Positions 17,531 to 25,652 of a stretch of 40,801 bases of DNA are shown here, one piece after another. The stretch lies in the NCBI GenBank assembly GCA_036307825.1, contig JAXJWW010000108.1, positions 1 to 40,801 of the forward strand, given 5' to 3'. Position 1 is the stretch's first letter. Each line of letters opens with the position of its first letter. The notes under the pieces are model-generated. The model was not told the DNA's origin, ran no database searches, and saw only the letters and a program-made list of their open reading frames with translations. A program made the position numbers and the translations under genes. The stretch comes from RGIG9060 sp036307825. Its GTDB lineage: Bacteria > Spirochaetota > Spirochaetia > Treponematales > Treponemataceae.

Positions 17531-17559
17531 TTTACAAAAATCATATATTTATATATTAT
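17531..17559 (+). promoter_or_regulatory. promoter of cimA-argG-argH
   Basis: TTTACA (17531-17536), a 17-base spacer and TATTAT (17554-17559), placing the start near 17566, about 40 bases before cimA. No terminator is seen between the GH18 gene and this promoter. Confidence 0.65.
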
Positions 17560-17579
17560 TGCATATTGAAGTGTTTTTT

Positions 17580-17595
17580 TTGCATAAATATGCAA
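17580..17595 (+). promoter_or_regulatory. ARG-box-like operator
   Basis: TTGCATAAATATGCAA: arms TTGCAT/ATGCAA around four A/T bases. This fits the ArgR/AhrC box pattern TG(A/C)AT-wwww-AT(T/G)CA. It lies just after the predicted start site and before the cimA ribosome binding site, in front of argG and argH. No arginine repressor gene is in the window, so the regulator is inferred. Confidence 0.5.
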
Positions 17596-17607
17596 TTTGG
17601 AGTAAAT

Positions 17608-19239
17608 ATGTGTGCTCGTACAAGTTTTAATGTAAATATTTTAGATTCAACTCTTAGAGACGGTTCTCAGGGAGAAGGAATAAGTTTTTCTGTGCAGGAT
17701 AAACTTCACATTGTTCAAGCTCTTGATGAACTTGGCGTAAAATATATCGAAGCAGGAAATCCAGGTTCAAATCCTAAAGATTTAGAGTTTTTTGAAGAAG
17801 CTAAAAAACTTTCTTTACAAAATTCTCAAATTGTAGCCTTTGGAGCAACTCGTCGTAAAGGAATTACTTGCGAAGAAGATTCAAATCTTCAAAGTTTACT
17901 TTATGCAGGAACACAAACTGTTGTAATCTTTGGTAAATCCTGGGATTTTCAAGTTACTGATATTTTGAAGGCAACTTTAGAAGAAAATCTTGCAATGATT
18001 AAAGAAACTGTTGAGTTTTTAGTTGCCAATGGTCGCAATGTAATTTATGACGCAGAACATTTTTTTGACGCTTGGTATGCAAATCCTGAATATACAATGA
18101 AAACTCTTAAAGCCGCTGTAGAAGGGGGAGCAAATATTCTTGCTTTGTGCGATACAAAAGGTGGCACTATGCCAATGGAAATTCTAAAGGCAACAACTGC
18201 TGTTACAAGTGAATTTTCTGGCGTAAAAACTCCCCAAGGACTTCCTGTAGAAATTGGAATTCACACTCACAATGACGCAGGACTTGCAGTTGCAAACTCT
18301 CTTATGGCTGTGGAAGCAGGAGCTTCTCATATTCAAGGAACTTTACTTGGTTTTGGGGAACGCACAGGAAACGCAAATCTTTCTTCAATAATTTCAAATC
18401 TTGAATTAAAGATGAATGTTCCTTGTCTTCCTGAAGGAAAACTTAAACTTTTAACTTCAGTATGTAAGAAGGTAGCAGAAGTTTCTAATCTTCCTTTAGA
18501 AAACGGAATGCCTTATGTTGGCTCAAATGCCTTTGCTCACAAAGCAGGAATGCACATTGACGCTGTTACAAAAAATCCTGTTGCCTACGAACATGTAAGC
18601 CCAGAAAGTGTAGGAAACGATAGAGTTTTCTTAATGAGTGAAGTTGCAGGACGAGCTACAATCTTAGAAAAAATCCGTAAGTTTGATGCTGGAATTACAA
18701 AAGATAATCCAGTTGTGTCAGAAATTGTTACAAAAATGAAAGAAATGGAACACAACGGATATCAGTTTGAAGGAGCTGAAGGAAGTTTTGAACTTATGGT
18801 ACGCAAAATCATCGGAAAGTATCGACCTTTTTTCAAACTTCATTATTATAAAACCATTGGTGAACAACCACGAATTGACGGACTTTTGTGTTCTTTTGCA
18901 CAACTCAAAATCGAAGTTGACGGACAACTTGCAGTTACTGCAGGTGAAGGGGACGGTCCTGTTCATGCACTTGATACTGCTTTGCGTTCTGCTTTGGAAA
19001 AATTCTATCCAACTGTAAGTTCTATCAGACTTACTGACTATAAAGTGCGTGTTTTGGATTCAAAAAGCGCAACAGGAGCTAAGGTTCGTGTTTTGATAGA
19101 AACAACTGACGGCTTGGATATTTGGACAACAGTTGGAGTTTCAACCGACATTATCGAAGCGTCATGGCTTGCTTTGGTTGATTCATTTGAATATAAACTT
19201 ATTCGAGATATCGAAAAAAAATATAAAAACTATATCTAA
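17608..19239 (+). CDS. cimA: citramalate synthase
   Basis: A 543-residue member of the isopropylmalate synthase family, citramalate type. The DRE-TIM barrel opens with ILDSTLRDGSQGEGISFS, carries the metal-binding HTHND near residue 218 and the YVGSNAFAHKAGMH motif typical of CimA near 308. A C-terminal LeuA-type allosteric domain (about 420-540) follows. It condenses pyruvate and acetyl-CoA to (R)-citramalate, giving a threonine-independent route to isoleucine. I chose ATG 17608, preceded by GGAG 5 bases away; upstream in-frame starts at 17566 and 17590 lack a site and would overlap the ARG-like box. argG follows 21 bases later, an unusual pairing. Confidence 0.92.
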   Translation: MCARTSFNVNILDSTLRDGSQGEGISFSVQDKLHIVQALDELGVKYIEAGNPGSNPKDLEFFEEAKKLSLQNSQIVAFGATRRKGITCEEDSNLQSLLYAGTQTVVIFGKSWDFQVTDILKATLEENLAMIKETVEFLVANGRNVIYDAEHFFDAWYANPEYTMKTLKAAVEGGANILALCDTKGGTMPMEILKATTAVTSEFSGVKTPQGLPVEIGIHTHNDAGLAVANSLMAVEAGASHIQGTLLGFGERTGNANLSSIISNLELKMNVPCLPEGKLKLLTSVCKKVAEVSNLPLENGMPYVGSNAFAHKAGMHIDAVTKNPVAYEHVSPESVGNDRVFLMSEVAGRATILEKIRKFDAGITKDNPVVSEIVTKMKEMEHNGYQFEGAEGSFELMVRKIIGKYRPFFKLHYYKTIGEQPRIDGLLCSFAQLKIEVDGQLAVTAGEGDGPVHALDTALRSALEKFYPTVSSIRLTDYKVRVLDSKSATGAKVRVLIETTDGLDIWTTVGVSTDIIEASWLALVDSFEYKLIRDIEKKYKNYI

Positions 19240-19260
19240 GATATAGTAAAGGAACATTTT

Positions 19261-20526
19261 ATGAGTAAAGATAAGGTTATTTTAGCTTATTCTGGTGGAC
19301 TTGATACAACTGTTATCATTCCTTGGTTAAAAGAAAACTACGATTATGATGTTATCGCTGTTTGTATCGATGTAGGACAAGGCGACGATTGGGCAAAAAT
19401 CAAAGATAGAGCTCTAAAAACAGGTGCTTCAGCATGTTATGTTGTAGATGCTCGTCAAGAATATATTGAAGAATACATTTGGCCAGCTGTAAAAGCAAAC
19501 TGTGTTTATGAAGATAAATATCTTTTAGGAACATCAACAGCTCGTCCACTTATTGGAAAAATCCTTGTAGAATATGCTCGTCAAGAAGGTGCTGTTGCAA
19601 TTTGTCACGGTGCAACTGGTAAAGGAAACGACCAAATCCGTTTCGAACTTGCAATCAAAGCTTTTGCTCCAGACTTAAAAGTTATCGCTGCATGGCGTGA
19701 TGATAAATGGGATATGGACAGCCGCGAAGCAGAAATCAAGTATCTTGAAGACAGAGGTCTTGAAGTTCCAATGAAAAAAGACCAATCATATTCTCGTGAC
19801 GAAAATATTTGGCACTTATCCCACGAAGGTTTGGAACTTGAACAAACTGAAAACGAACCAAACTGGGAACACATGCTTCAGCTCACAACAACTCCAGAAA
19901 AAGCTCCAGAAGAAGGTGAATACGTAAAAATCGAATTTGAAAAAGGTATTCCTGTTAGCGTAAACGGCAAAAGAATGAACGGTCTTGAAATTATGCTTGA
20001 ACTAAACAAGATTGGTGGAAGAAACGGTGTTGGTTTAGTTGACATTTGTGAAAACCGCTGTGTTGGTATGAAATCTCGCGGTGTTTATGAAACACCAGGT
20101 GGAGCAATTTTGTATGCTGCTCACGAAATGCTCGACCATCTTTGCTTAGACAGAGATACATATCACTTCAAGCAACAAATTGCACTTCGTATGTCTGAAT
20201 TGATTTACGACGGAAAATGGTTTACAACTTTGATGGATGCTTGTATGTCTTTTGTTGATAAAACTCAAGAAACTGTTACAGGTTGGGTAAACTTAAAATT
20301 GTACAAAGGTTCTATCCGCGGTGCTGGAAGCCACTCAAAATACAGTCTTTACAACGAAAGTATCGCATCTTTCACAACTGGTGAACTTTACAACCACAAA
20401 GATGCAGAAGGCTTTATCACATTGTTCGGGCTTCCACTAAAAGTAAGAGCTATGATGGAACAAGAAGTTGGCGAAGGTCAAGCAATCCTTGGTAGCAAAA
20501 ACCTTAAAAAACGCCCAACAGAATAA
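19261..20526 (+). CDS. argG: argininosuccinate synthase
   Basis: A 421-residue enzyme with the N-type ATP pyrophosphatase loop AYSGGLDTT (residues 9-17), ATGKGNDQIRFE (near 118-129) and the C-terminal synthase domain. It joins citrulline and aspartate with ATP to make argininosuccinate. AAGGA precedes the ATG. Codon choice, with more C-ending codons than neighbours, suggests good expression. It is in one unit with cimA and argH, so regulation by arginine through the upstream box is plausible. Confidence 0.97.
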   Translation: MSKDKVILAYSGGLDTTVIIPWLKENYDYDVIAVCIDVGQGDDWAKIKDRALKTGASACYVVDARQEYIEEYIWPAVKANCVYEDKYLLGTSTARPLIGKILVEYARQEGAVAICHGATGKGNDQIRFELAIKAFAPDLKVIAAWRDDKWDMDSREAEIKYLEDRGLEVPMKKDQSYSRDENIWHLSHEGLELEQTENEPNWEHMLQLTTTPEKAPEEGEYVKIEFEKGIPVSVNGKRMNGLEIMLELNKIGGRNGVGLVDICENRCVGMKSRGVYETPGGAILYAAHEMLDHLCLDRDTYHFKQQIALRMSELIYDGKWFTTLMDACMSFVDKTQETVTGWVNLKLYKGSIRGAGSHSKYSLYNESIASFTTGELYNHKDAEGFITLFGLPLKVRAMMEQEVGEGQAILGSKNLKKRPTE

Positions 20527-20557
20527 TTTAACTAAATTCTAAATAAAGGAAACAATT

Positions 20558-21979
20558 ATGGAAAAAAGGGATGCAATTTCAGGTGGAAATCACGCAGCAT
20601 TGTGGCACGGAAGATTCAAAGAAGGTCCAGATGCTGAAGCTATCGCTTTTGAAACATCAATTTTTGTTGATGAAAGAATGGCTTTTGATGATATTCAAGG
20701 AAGCAAAGCTCATGTTGCAATGTTAGGTGAATCTGGAATTATCCCTTCCGATGAAGCTTCCTTGATTATCAAAACTTTAGATTCAATTGCTGATGATTTG
20801 AAAAATGGAACTTTGCAAATTGACTATTCTGCCGAAGATATCCATTCATTTATTGAAGGAACTTTAACAGATAGAATTGGCGAAGCAGGAAAGAAAGTTC
20901 ACACAGGACGCAGTCGAAACGACCAAATTGCTTTAGATGAACGACTTTATCTTCGCCATGCAATTCCAGATTTGCAAGGTAGAATTATCACTTTAATTGA
21001 AACCTTAACAAAAATCGCAGAAAATCACAAATCTTCACTTTTAAGTGGATATACTCACATGCAACGCGCTCAGCCTGTAACATTGGCTCATCACCTTTGT
21101 GCTTGGTGTTGGATGCTTACTCGCGATAATGAGCGTCTTTCTGATGCTTTAAAGCGAATAAATCTTTCTCCATTGGGTGCTGGAGCATTAGCAGGTTCTG
21201 GGCTTCCTTTGAACAGAGAACTTGTGGCAGAAAAACTTGGTTTTGCTGGAGTTACTCAAAATTCCCTTGATACAGTTTCTGACAGAGATTACTGTATCGA
21301 ATTTACTTCTGCTTTTTCTTTGTTGATGACTCATCTTTCACGCTTTTGTGAAGAAGTTGTTTTGTGGTCAACAGAAGAATTTAAGTTCATCAATTTATCT
21401 GAAAAATGGTCAACTGGTTCTAGTATCATGCCTCAGAAAAAAAATCCTGACTTTGCAGAGTTGATTCGTGGTCGCACAGGAAAAGTTTACGGAGATTTGA
21501 TTGCTCTTCTTACAATGATGAAGGGCCTTCCTCTTTCATATAATCGTGATATGCAAGAAGATAAAGAAAGTTTGTTCGATGCTTACGATACAGTTTATTC
21601 ATGTCTTGGAATTTTTACAAAAATGATTGGAACTGCATCTTGGAACACAGAAAAAATGCACTCTTCTTGTGTAGGAGGGCACGCAAACGCAACTGATGTG
21701 GCTGACTATCTTGTACGCAAGGGAATGCCTTTTAGAACTGCTCATGGAGTTGCCGCAAAAGCGGTTCGTATGGGAATTGAAGCAAACTGTAATATTGAAG
21801 ATTTATCAATTCAGCAACTTAAAGAATGTTCAGAATTGATAGAAGAAGATATTTTTGCTCTAATTACACCTGAAGCTTGTGTAAATGTTAGAACAGTTAT
21901 TGGTGGTCCATCTGAAAAATCAGTAGAAAATCAAATTTTATCTTTAAAAAATTATTGTAATGAATTTTCCCGTAAATAA
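20558..21979 (+). CDS. argH: argininosuccinate lyase
   Basis: A 473-residue enzyme of the fumarase/aspartase superfamily: LWHGRF near the start, the HTGRSRNDQ loop, the GYTHMQRAQP region and the superfamily signature GSSIMPQKKNP (about 287-297). It splits argininosuccinate to arginine and fumarate, completing arginine synthesis after argG, 31 bases upstream. AAAGGA lies before ATG 20558. It ends the cimA-argGH unit, although no clear terminator follows before the transporter gene 41 bases on, so the importer may be partly cotranscribed. Confidence 0.97.
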   Translation: MEKRDAISGGNHAALWHGRFKEGPDAEAIAFETSIFVDERMAFDDIQGSKAHVAMLGESGIIPSDEASLIIKTLDSIADDLKNGTLQIDYSAEDIHSFIEGTLTDRIGEAGKKVHTGRSRNDQIALDERLYLRHAIPDLQGRIITLIETLTKIAENHKSSLLSGYTHMQRAQPVTLAHHLCAWCWMLTRDNERLSDALKRINLSPLGAGALAGSGLPLNRELVAEKLGFAGVTQNSLDTVSDRDYCIEFTSAFSLLMTHLSRFCEEVVLWSTEEFKFINLSEKWSTGSSIMPQKKNPDFAELIRGRTGKVYGDLIALLTMMKGLPLSYNRDMQEDKESLFDAYDTVYSCLGIFTKMIGTASWNTEKMHSSCVGGHANATDVADYLVRKGMPFRTAHGVAAKAVRMGIEANCNIEDLSIQQLKECSELIEEDIFALITPEACVNVRTVIGGPSEKSVENQILSLKNYCNEFSRK

Positions 21980-22002
21980 ACGGTAGAAAATATTTTATTT
22001 AC

Positions 22003-22020
22003 TTTAAACGGAGGTTTAAA
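22003..22020 (+). promoter_or_regulatory. stem-loop presenting the ribosome binding site
   Basis: TTTAAAC and GTTTAAA form a perfect 7-bp stem with GGAG as the loop, directly before ATG 22021. The Shine-Dalgarno core GGAGG is thus in the loop and first stem base, which could expose it or restrict ribosome access. Confidence 0.45.
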
Positions 22021-22785
22021 ATGAAGAAAATTTTAGTTGTTTTAATGGCTTTGTTAGTTTTATTTTCTGTAACAGGCTGTAAAAAACAAGACGCATTTGT
22101 TCTTGGTCTTGACGATTCTTTCCCACCAATGGGATTTAGAAACGATGCAAACGAAATTGTAGGTTACGACATTGATTTGGCTGCAGAAGCTTGTAAAAGA
22201 TTAAATCTTGAACTTGTTTGCCAACCAATCGACTGGGCTGCAAAAGAACAAGAACTTGCAACTGGAAGTATCGATTGTATTTGGAATGGATTTACAATCA
22301 CACCAGAAAGACTTGAAGCAATGTCTTTTTCAAAACCATATCTTGACAATGCACAAGTTGCAATCGTAAGAGCTGATTCAGGATTTGAAACATTAGCTGA
22401 CTTAGCTGGTAAAAAAATCGGTTTACAAGCTGGTTCAAGTGCAGCAGAAGCAGTTGATTCATTACCTGAATTTAAAGCATCTGTAGCAGAAGTTGTTGAA
22501 TTTAAAGATAACTTAACAGCATTGATGGATCTTGAAATCGGTGGAGTTGATGCAGTTATTATGGATATCGTTGTAGGAAGCTACAGCATCCAAACATCTG
22601 GAAAAGATTTTGTTGTTCTTGGTGAACACTTAACAACAGAAGAATACGGAATTGGTTTCCGCAAAGAAGATACAGAATTAAGAGATGCTTTCCAAAAAAC
22701 ACTTGAAGAAATGGCTGCTGACGGAACAATTGCAGAAATTTCTACAAAATGGTTTGGTTCAGATATTTCTGTAATCGGAAAATAA
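22021..22785 (+). CDS. polar amino acid ABC transporter, substrate-binding lipoprotein
   Basis: A 254-residue family 3 solute-binding protein with a lipobox SVTGC (lipidated Cys20). The fold signatures are clear: LGLDDSFPPMGFRN, EIVGYDIDLAAEAC, CIWNGFTITPERLEAMSFSKPYL and KKIGLQAGSSAAEA. It captures a polar amino acid outside the inner membrane and hands it to the permease encoded after the terminator. The position behind argG-argH invites the guess of arginine or a related basic amino acid, but the sequence does not settle this. Confidence 0.93.
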   Translation: MKKILVVLMALLVLFSVTGCKKQDAFVLGLDDSFPPMGFRNDANEIVGYDIDLAAEACKRLNLELVCQPIDWAAKEQELATGSIDCIWNGFTITPERLEAMSFSKPYLDNAQVAIVRADSGFETLADLAGKKIGLQAGSSAAEAVDSLPEFKASVAEVVEFKDNLTALMDLEIGGVDAVIMDIVVGSYSIQTSGKDFVVLGEHLTTEEYGIGFRKEDTELRDAFQKTLEEMAADGTIAEISTKWFGSDISVIGK

Positions 22786-22823
22786 TTTTTATTAAAGCGT
22801 TTTTTAACGATTTTTGAAGAATG

Positions 22824-22856
22824 GCTGTCGGATTTATTCTGACAGCTATTTTTTTT
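22824..22856 (+). terminator. terminator between binding protein and permease
   Basis: GCTGTCGGA (22824-22832), loop TTTAT, TCTGACAGC (22838-22846), a 9-bp stem with one G-T pair, then eight T residues from 22849. It would let the binding protein be made in excess over the membrane parts, common for ABC importers. Confidence 0.85.
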
Positions 22857-22864
22857 ATTTTAAT

Positions 22865-22893
22865 TTTATGATATAATTATATCAATATATAAT
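22865..22893 (+). promoter_or_regulatory. possible permease promoter with palindromic operator
   Basis: TTTATG (22865-22870), a 17-base spacer and TATAAT (22888-22893). A perfect 16-bp palindrome, TGATATAATTATATCA (22869-22884), lies across the spacer, a classic repressor position. The stretch is very AT-rich, so chance palindromes are a real worry. Confidence 0.4.
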
Positions 22894-22919
22894 TTTACAA
22901 AATTTTTAAGTAGGTTATT

Positions 22920-23594
22920 ATGGAATCTCAAGGTTTTAGTTCTTTTGTATCACTTATGACCGCATTATCTGGTGGAATGTGGGTTTCTGTAAAGGTATTT
23001 TTCTTAACACTTTTATTTTCTCTTCCGGGTGGTTTGTTAATTGCTTTTGGAAGAATGTCAAAACTTAAAGTAATTTCTGTTCCAGTAAATATTTTTATGT
23101 TGATTATTCGCGGAACTCCTTTGATGTTACAAATAATTTTTGTGTACTTTGCTCCTGCTCATCTTTCTCAAATTTTTGGTCAGAGATTTCATTTTGATAG
23201 ATTTATCGCGGTTATAATTGCTTTTGCTGTAAATTATGCTGCTTACTTTGCAGAAATTTATCGTGGAGGAATTGAATCTATTCCAAAAGGTCAATATGAA
23301 GCAGCTAAGGTTCTGGGTTTTACTAAATCTCAAACTTTTTTTAAGATAATTCTTCCTCAGGTAATTAAACGAATTTTACCTGCCACAGGAAACGAAGTTA
23401 TCACTCTTGTAAAAGATACTTCTTTAGCTCAAGTTATCGGTGTTGTAGAACTTTTCCGCGTTGCTTATAATTTTGCAAGTAGCCGAGTTTCTGTTGCACC
23501 TCTTTTTGTAGCTGGTGTTTTCTATTTCTTTATGAACTGGGTTGTATCCTTCTCTTTTGAAAAATTAGAAAAAAAACTATCTTATTATCGTTAA
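22920..23594 (+). CDS. polar amino acid ABC transporter permease
   Basis: A 224-residue HisM/GlnP-type permease with about five membrane helices. It has the family start GGMWVSVKVFFLTLL, the RGTPLMLQ motif and the EAA coupling loop (EAAKVLGFTKSQTFFKIILPQ region, near residues 125-145). It forms the homodimeric channel of the importer with the ATPase gene 23 bases downstream. A weak AAGTAGG site precedes ATG 22920. It is separated from its binding protein by a terminator and probably has its own promoter. Confidence 0.94.
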   Translation: MESQGFSSFVSLMTALSGGMWVSVKVFFLTLLFSLPGGLLIAFGRMSKLKVISVPVNIFMLIIRGTPLMLQIIFVYFAPAHLSQIFGQRFHFDRFIAVIIAFAVNYAAYFAEIYRGGIESIPKGQYEAAKVLGFTKSQTFFKIILPQVIKRILPATGNEVITLVKDTSLAQVIGVVELFRVAYNFASSRVSVAPLFVAGVFYFFMNWVVSFSFEKLEKKLSYYR

Positions 23595-23617
23595 ATTAAG
23601 GATTTAGGAGAATTTTT

Positions 23618-24358
23618 ATGGAAGTAATTTCTGTTCAAAATATAAAAAAATCTTTCAAAAAAAATGAAGTTTTAAAAGGGATTTCTTTTACTGTAAATGA
23701 AGGTGAAGTTTTAAGCATCATTGGGCCTTCTGGTTCTGGAAAATCTACTTTGTTACGATGTATTACCCAATTAGAAACTGTAACCGATGGAAGTATTTCA
23801 ATTTGCGGGCAAAACCTTGTAAAAGATTCAGTTTATGCTTCAAAAGAAGAATGTTTGAATATTGGCTTGAAAGTTGGACTTGTTTTTCAAAATTTTAATC
23901 TTTTTCCTCATATGAGTGTAATTGAAAATATTACTTGTGCTCAAATGAATGTTTTGAATCGTTCAAAAGAAGATTCAATTGAAATTGCTCGGGAATTGCT
24001 AAAAAAGATGAATTTGTCTGATAAAGAAAATTCTTATCCATGTGAACTTTCTGGAGGTCAGCAACAACGAGTTTCTATCGCTAGAGCCTTGGCAATGAAA
24101 CCTGAAGTTCTCTTTTTTGATGAACCAACTTCTGCTTTAGATCCAGAACTTACTGGAGAAATTCTAAAAGTAATTCGTTCTTTGGCTGAAGAAAATATGA
24201 CCATGGTTGTTGTTACTCACGAAATGTCTTTTGCTAGAGATTTATCTGATAAAATTATTTTTATGGATAAAGGTGTAATTGTTGAAGAAGGAACTCCTAA
24301 GCAAGTTATCAATAATCCACAAAATGAAAGAACTAAGGCGTTCTTATCTAGATTTTAA
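23618..24358 (+). CDS. polar amino acid ABC transporter ATP-binding protein
   Basis: A 246-residue GlnQ/HisP-type ATPase: Walker A GPSGSGKST (about residue 35), Q-loop VFQNFNLFPHMSV, signature LSGGQQQRVSIARAL, Walker B VLFFDEPTSALDP, and H-loop VVTHEMSFARD. It drives import with the permease encoded immediately upstream. AGGAG precedes the ATG. There is no obvious terminator before the tRNA promoter about 65 bases on. Confidence 0.95.
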   Translation: MEVISVQNIKKSFKKNEVLKGISFTVNEGEVLSIIGPSGSGKSTLLRCITQLETVTDGSISICGQNLVKDSVYASKEECLNIGLKVGLVFQNFNLFPHMSVIENITCAQMNVLNRSKEDSIEIARELLKKMNLSDKENSYPCELSGGQQQRVSIARALAMKPEVLFFDEPTSALDPELTGEILKVIRSLAEENMTMVVVTHEMSFARDLSDKIIFMDKGVIVEEGTPKQVINNPQNERTKAFLSRF

Positions 24359-24423
24359 TTATTTTTGAGAATTGGTAATAATTTAACAAATAAAATTTAT
24401 TTTAAGAATTTAGGTAATACATA

Positions 24424-24452
24424 TTGACCTAAAACTTATTTTAATATAGAAT
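24424..24452 (+). promoter_or_regulatory. promoter of tRNA-Leu
   Basis: TTGACC (24424-24429), a 17-base spacer and TAGAAT (24447-24452), putting the start at about 24459, a few bases before the mature tRNA 5' end. Confidence 0.6.
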
Positions 24453-24462
24453 ATTATTTGTC

Positions 24463-24549
24463 GCCGGGATGGTGGAATAGGTAGACACAAGGGACTTAAA
24501 ATCCCTCGGCATTTAAAACGCCGTGCCAGTTCGATTCTGGTTCCCGGCA
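24463..24549 (+). tRNA. tRNA-Leu (anticodon UAA)
   Basis: An 87-nt class II tRNA. The acceptor stem GCCGGGA pairs with TCCCGGC, followed by discriminator A. The anticodon arm is AGGGA-CTTAAAA-TCCCT, giving anticodon UAA. A long variable arm (CGGC...GCCG) and the T arm CCAGTTCGATTCTGG complete it. The 3' CCA is not encoded (A then AAAA follows), so it must be added by nucleotidyltransferase. It is a single-gene unit with its own promoter and terminator. Confidence 0.97.
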
Positions 24550-24554
24550 AAAAA

Positions 24555-24583
24555 GCAGTTTCATTTTGAAACTGCTTTTTTTT
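24555..24583 (+). terminator. terminator of tRNA-Leu
   Basis: GCAGTTTCA and TGAAACTGC form a perfect 9-bp stem on a TTT loop, followed by eight T residues. The flanking A tract can extend the stem. Confidence 0.9.
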
Positions 24584-24655
24584 ATCTCTTTTCTGTTTTA
24601 TCTTGAATTTTCTAGGTTGAATCTTGTAAAAACACTAACACTTTAAATAATTATT

Positions 24656-25072
24656 TTATTTTACTTGGCTATAAATATTTGCAATTTCTGAACGCCATTC
24701 ATATTTTGCTTCTCGATTTTCCCATTCTATTACTCTTTTTATTGTAAAATGTCTTAAATCGTGTGGGTTTTCAAAATAAACTACGGCAAATCTACCTTGT
24801 CCAATATAAGTGATTTTTTCGTTTTCGGAGAGTTTTTCGCTAGCATTTATTTTAGCAAGAACACAATCAAAATGTGCTGGATTTCCACTTTCTTTAGCTG
24901 CAATAGAAGAGGCTAAATCTTCTATTGGTTGATTACAATATTCGCAAGTATATGATGAAAATTGATTCTTTATCTGTGTTTCTTCTTGTTGTTTGTTATG
25001 ATTATTTTTATGAGAATTATTTTTTCCAGAATACCACTTATTTCTGCTTGTATAAGAATGTTTACGTTCCAT
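24656..25072 (-). CDS. conserved hypothetical with a Cys/His zinc-like motif
   Basis: A 138-residue protein I cannot assign. Residues 1-40 are basic and Asn/Lys/His/Ser-rich, probably disordered. C43-x2-C46 followed by H67-x2-C70 looks like a treble-clef or ribbon-type zinc site. The C-terminal half (ITYIGQGRFAVVYF, RHFTIKRVIEWENRE) seems to be a small alpha/beta fold. A basic tail plus zinc site suggests RNA or ribosome binding, but that is inference. Its ATG overlaps the TAA of the 56-residue gene (TAATG), so it is coupled to it, the last gene of the long minus-strand run. Confidence 0.75.
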   Translation of the reverse strand: MERKHSYTSRNKWYSGKNNSHKNNHNKQQEETQIKNQFSSYTCEYCNQPIEDLASSIAAKESGNPAHFDCVLAKINASEKLSENEKITYIGQGRFAVVYFENPHDLRHFTIKRVIEWENREAKYEWRSEIANIYSQVK

Positions 25073-25242
25073 TATTGTTTCCTTTCAAAATCGTTGTCTT
25101 CTATGAGTTTACGACTTAAAATCATTGCAATTCTTTGAATTGCTCCTTCAAGATATTTTTCATCTTGGATTTTTTTTCGTACTTCAAGAATATAAGATGA
25201 GACTTCTTGGTTTTTGCTTCTGTTTAGATTTACTGCATTCAT
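25072..25242 (-). CDS. 56-residue hypothetical protein between yraN and zinc-motif gene
   Basis: A short open frame below common length cut-offs, beginning MNAVNLNRSKNQ and ending IEDNDFERKQ, with a central amphipathic helix (VSSYILEVRKKIQDEKYLEG and AIQRIAMILSRKL). Its ATG overlaps the yraN stop by 4 bases (ATGA), and its TAA overlaps the next ATG by one base (TAATG). Tight coupling on both sides and the absence of any other reading of this 170-bp space are the evidence that it is real. No known family recognised; it may be a small helical adaptor. Confidence 0.75.
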   Translation of the reverse strand: MNAVNLNRSKNQEVSSYILEVRKKIQDEKYLEGAIQRIAMILSRKLIEDNDFERKQ

Positions 25243-25652
25243 AATGGCTCCGAAAAAGCATTTTCTAAATGATATACGCTGTCAAATCCAGGCATATCAA
25301 TAACAATTACATCAAAACGAATATATCTGTCATTATATTGTCGATATAAATTAAGAAAACATTTAGTCGTTTCTGCAATTCTTTTTTGTTTTATTTTGCC
25401 CAATATGTGTTCAAGTGTTTCCAAATTACCAGAAGGTAAAGTTTTTACTTCTACAAAAACAATTGTGTCATCTTTAGTTGCTATTATATCAATTTCACCT
25501 TTTTTTGTCCGCCAATTTCGATGGAGAATTTTATAGTTTTTAGAAATTAGATAATCAACAGCTTTTTGCTCTCCATCAACTCCTCGTTGTTTTGCTTGTT
25601 GTTTACGCTTTAATTGATTTTGAGCTTTGCTATAATTATAACTTGTATTCAT
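25239..25652 (-). CDS. YraN-family (UPF0102) nuclease-like protein
   Basis: A 137-residue protein with a basic N-terminal extension of about 22 residues, then the YraN/UPF0102 core. GVDGEQKAVDYL, GEIDIIA (Asp55) and IVFVEVKT (Glu68, Lys70) make up a restriction-endonuclease-like D-ExK site. The biochemical role of this widespread family is not settled; a DNA-processing role has been proposed. Its 5' end overlaps the HD-GYP gene by 17 bases and its 3' end the 56-residue gene by 4. Confidence 0.9.
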   Translation of the reverse strand: MNTSYNYSKAQNQLKRKQQAKQRGVDGEQKAVDYLISKNYKILHRNWRTKKGEIDIIATKDDTIVFVEVKTLPSGNLETLEHILGKIKQKRIAETTKCFLNLYRQYNDRYIRFDVIVIDMPGFDSVYHLENAFSEPL

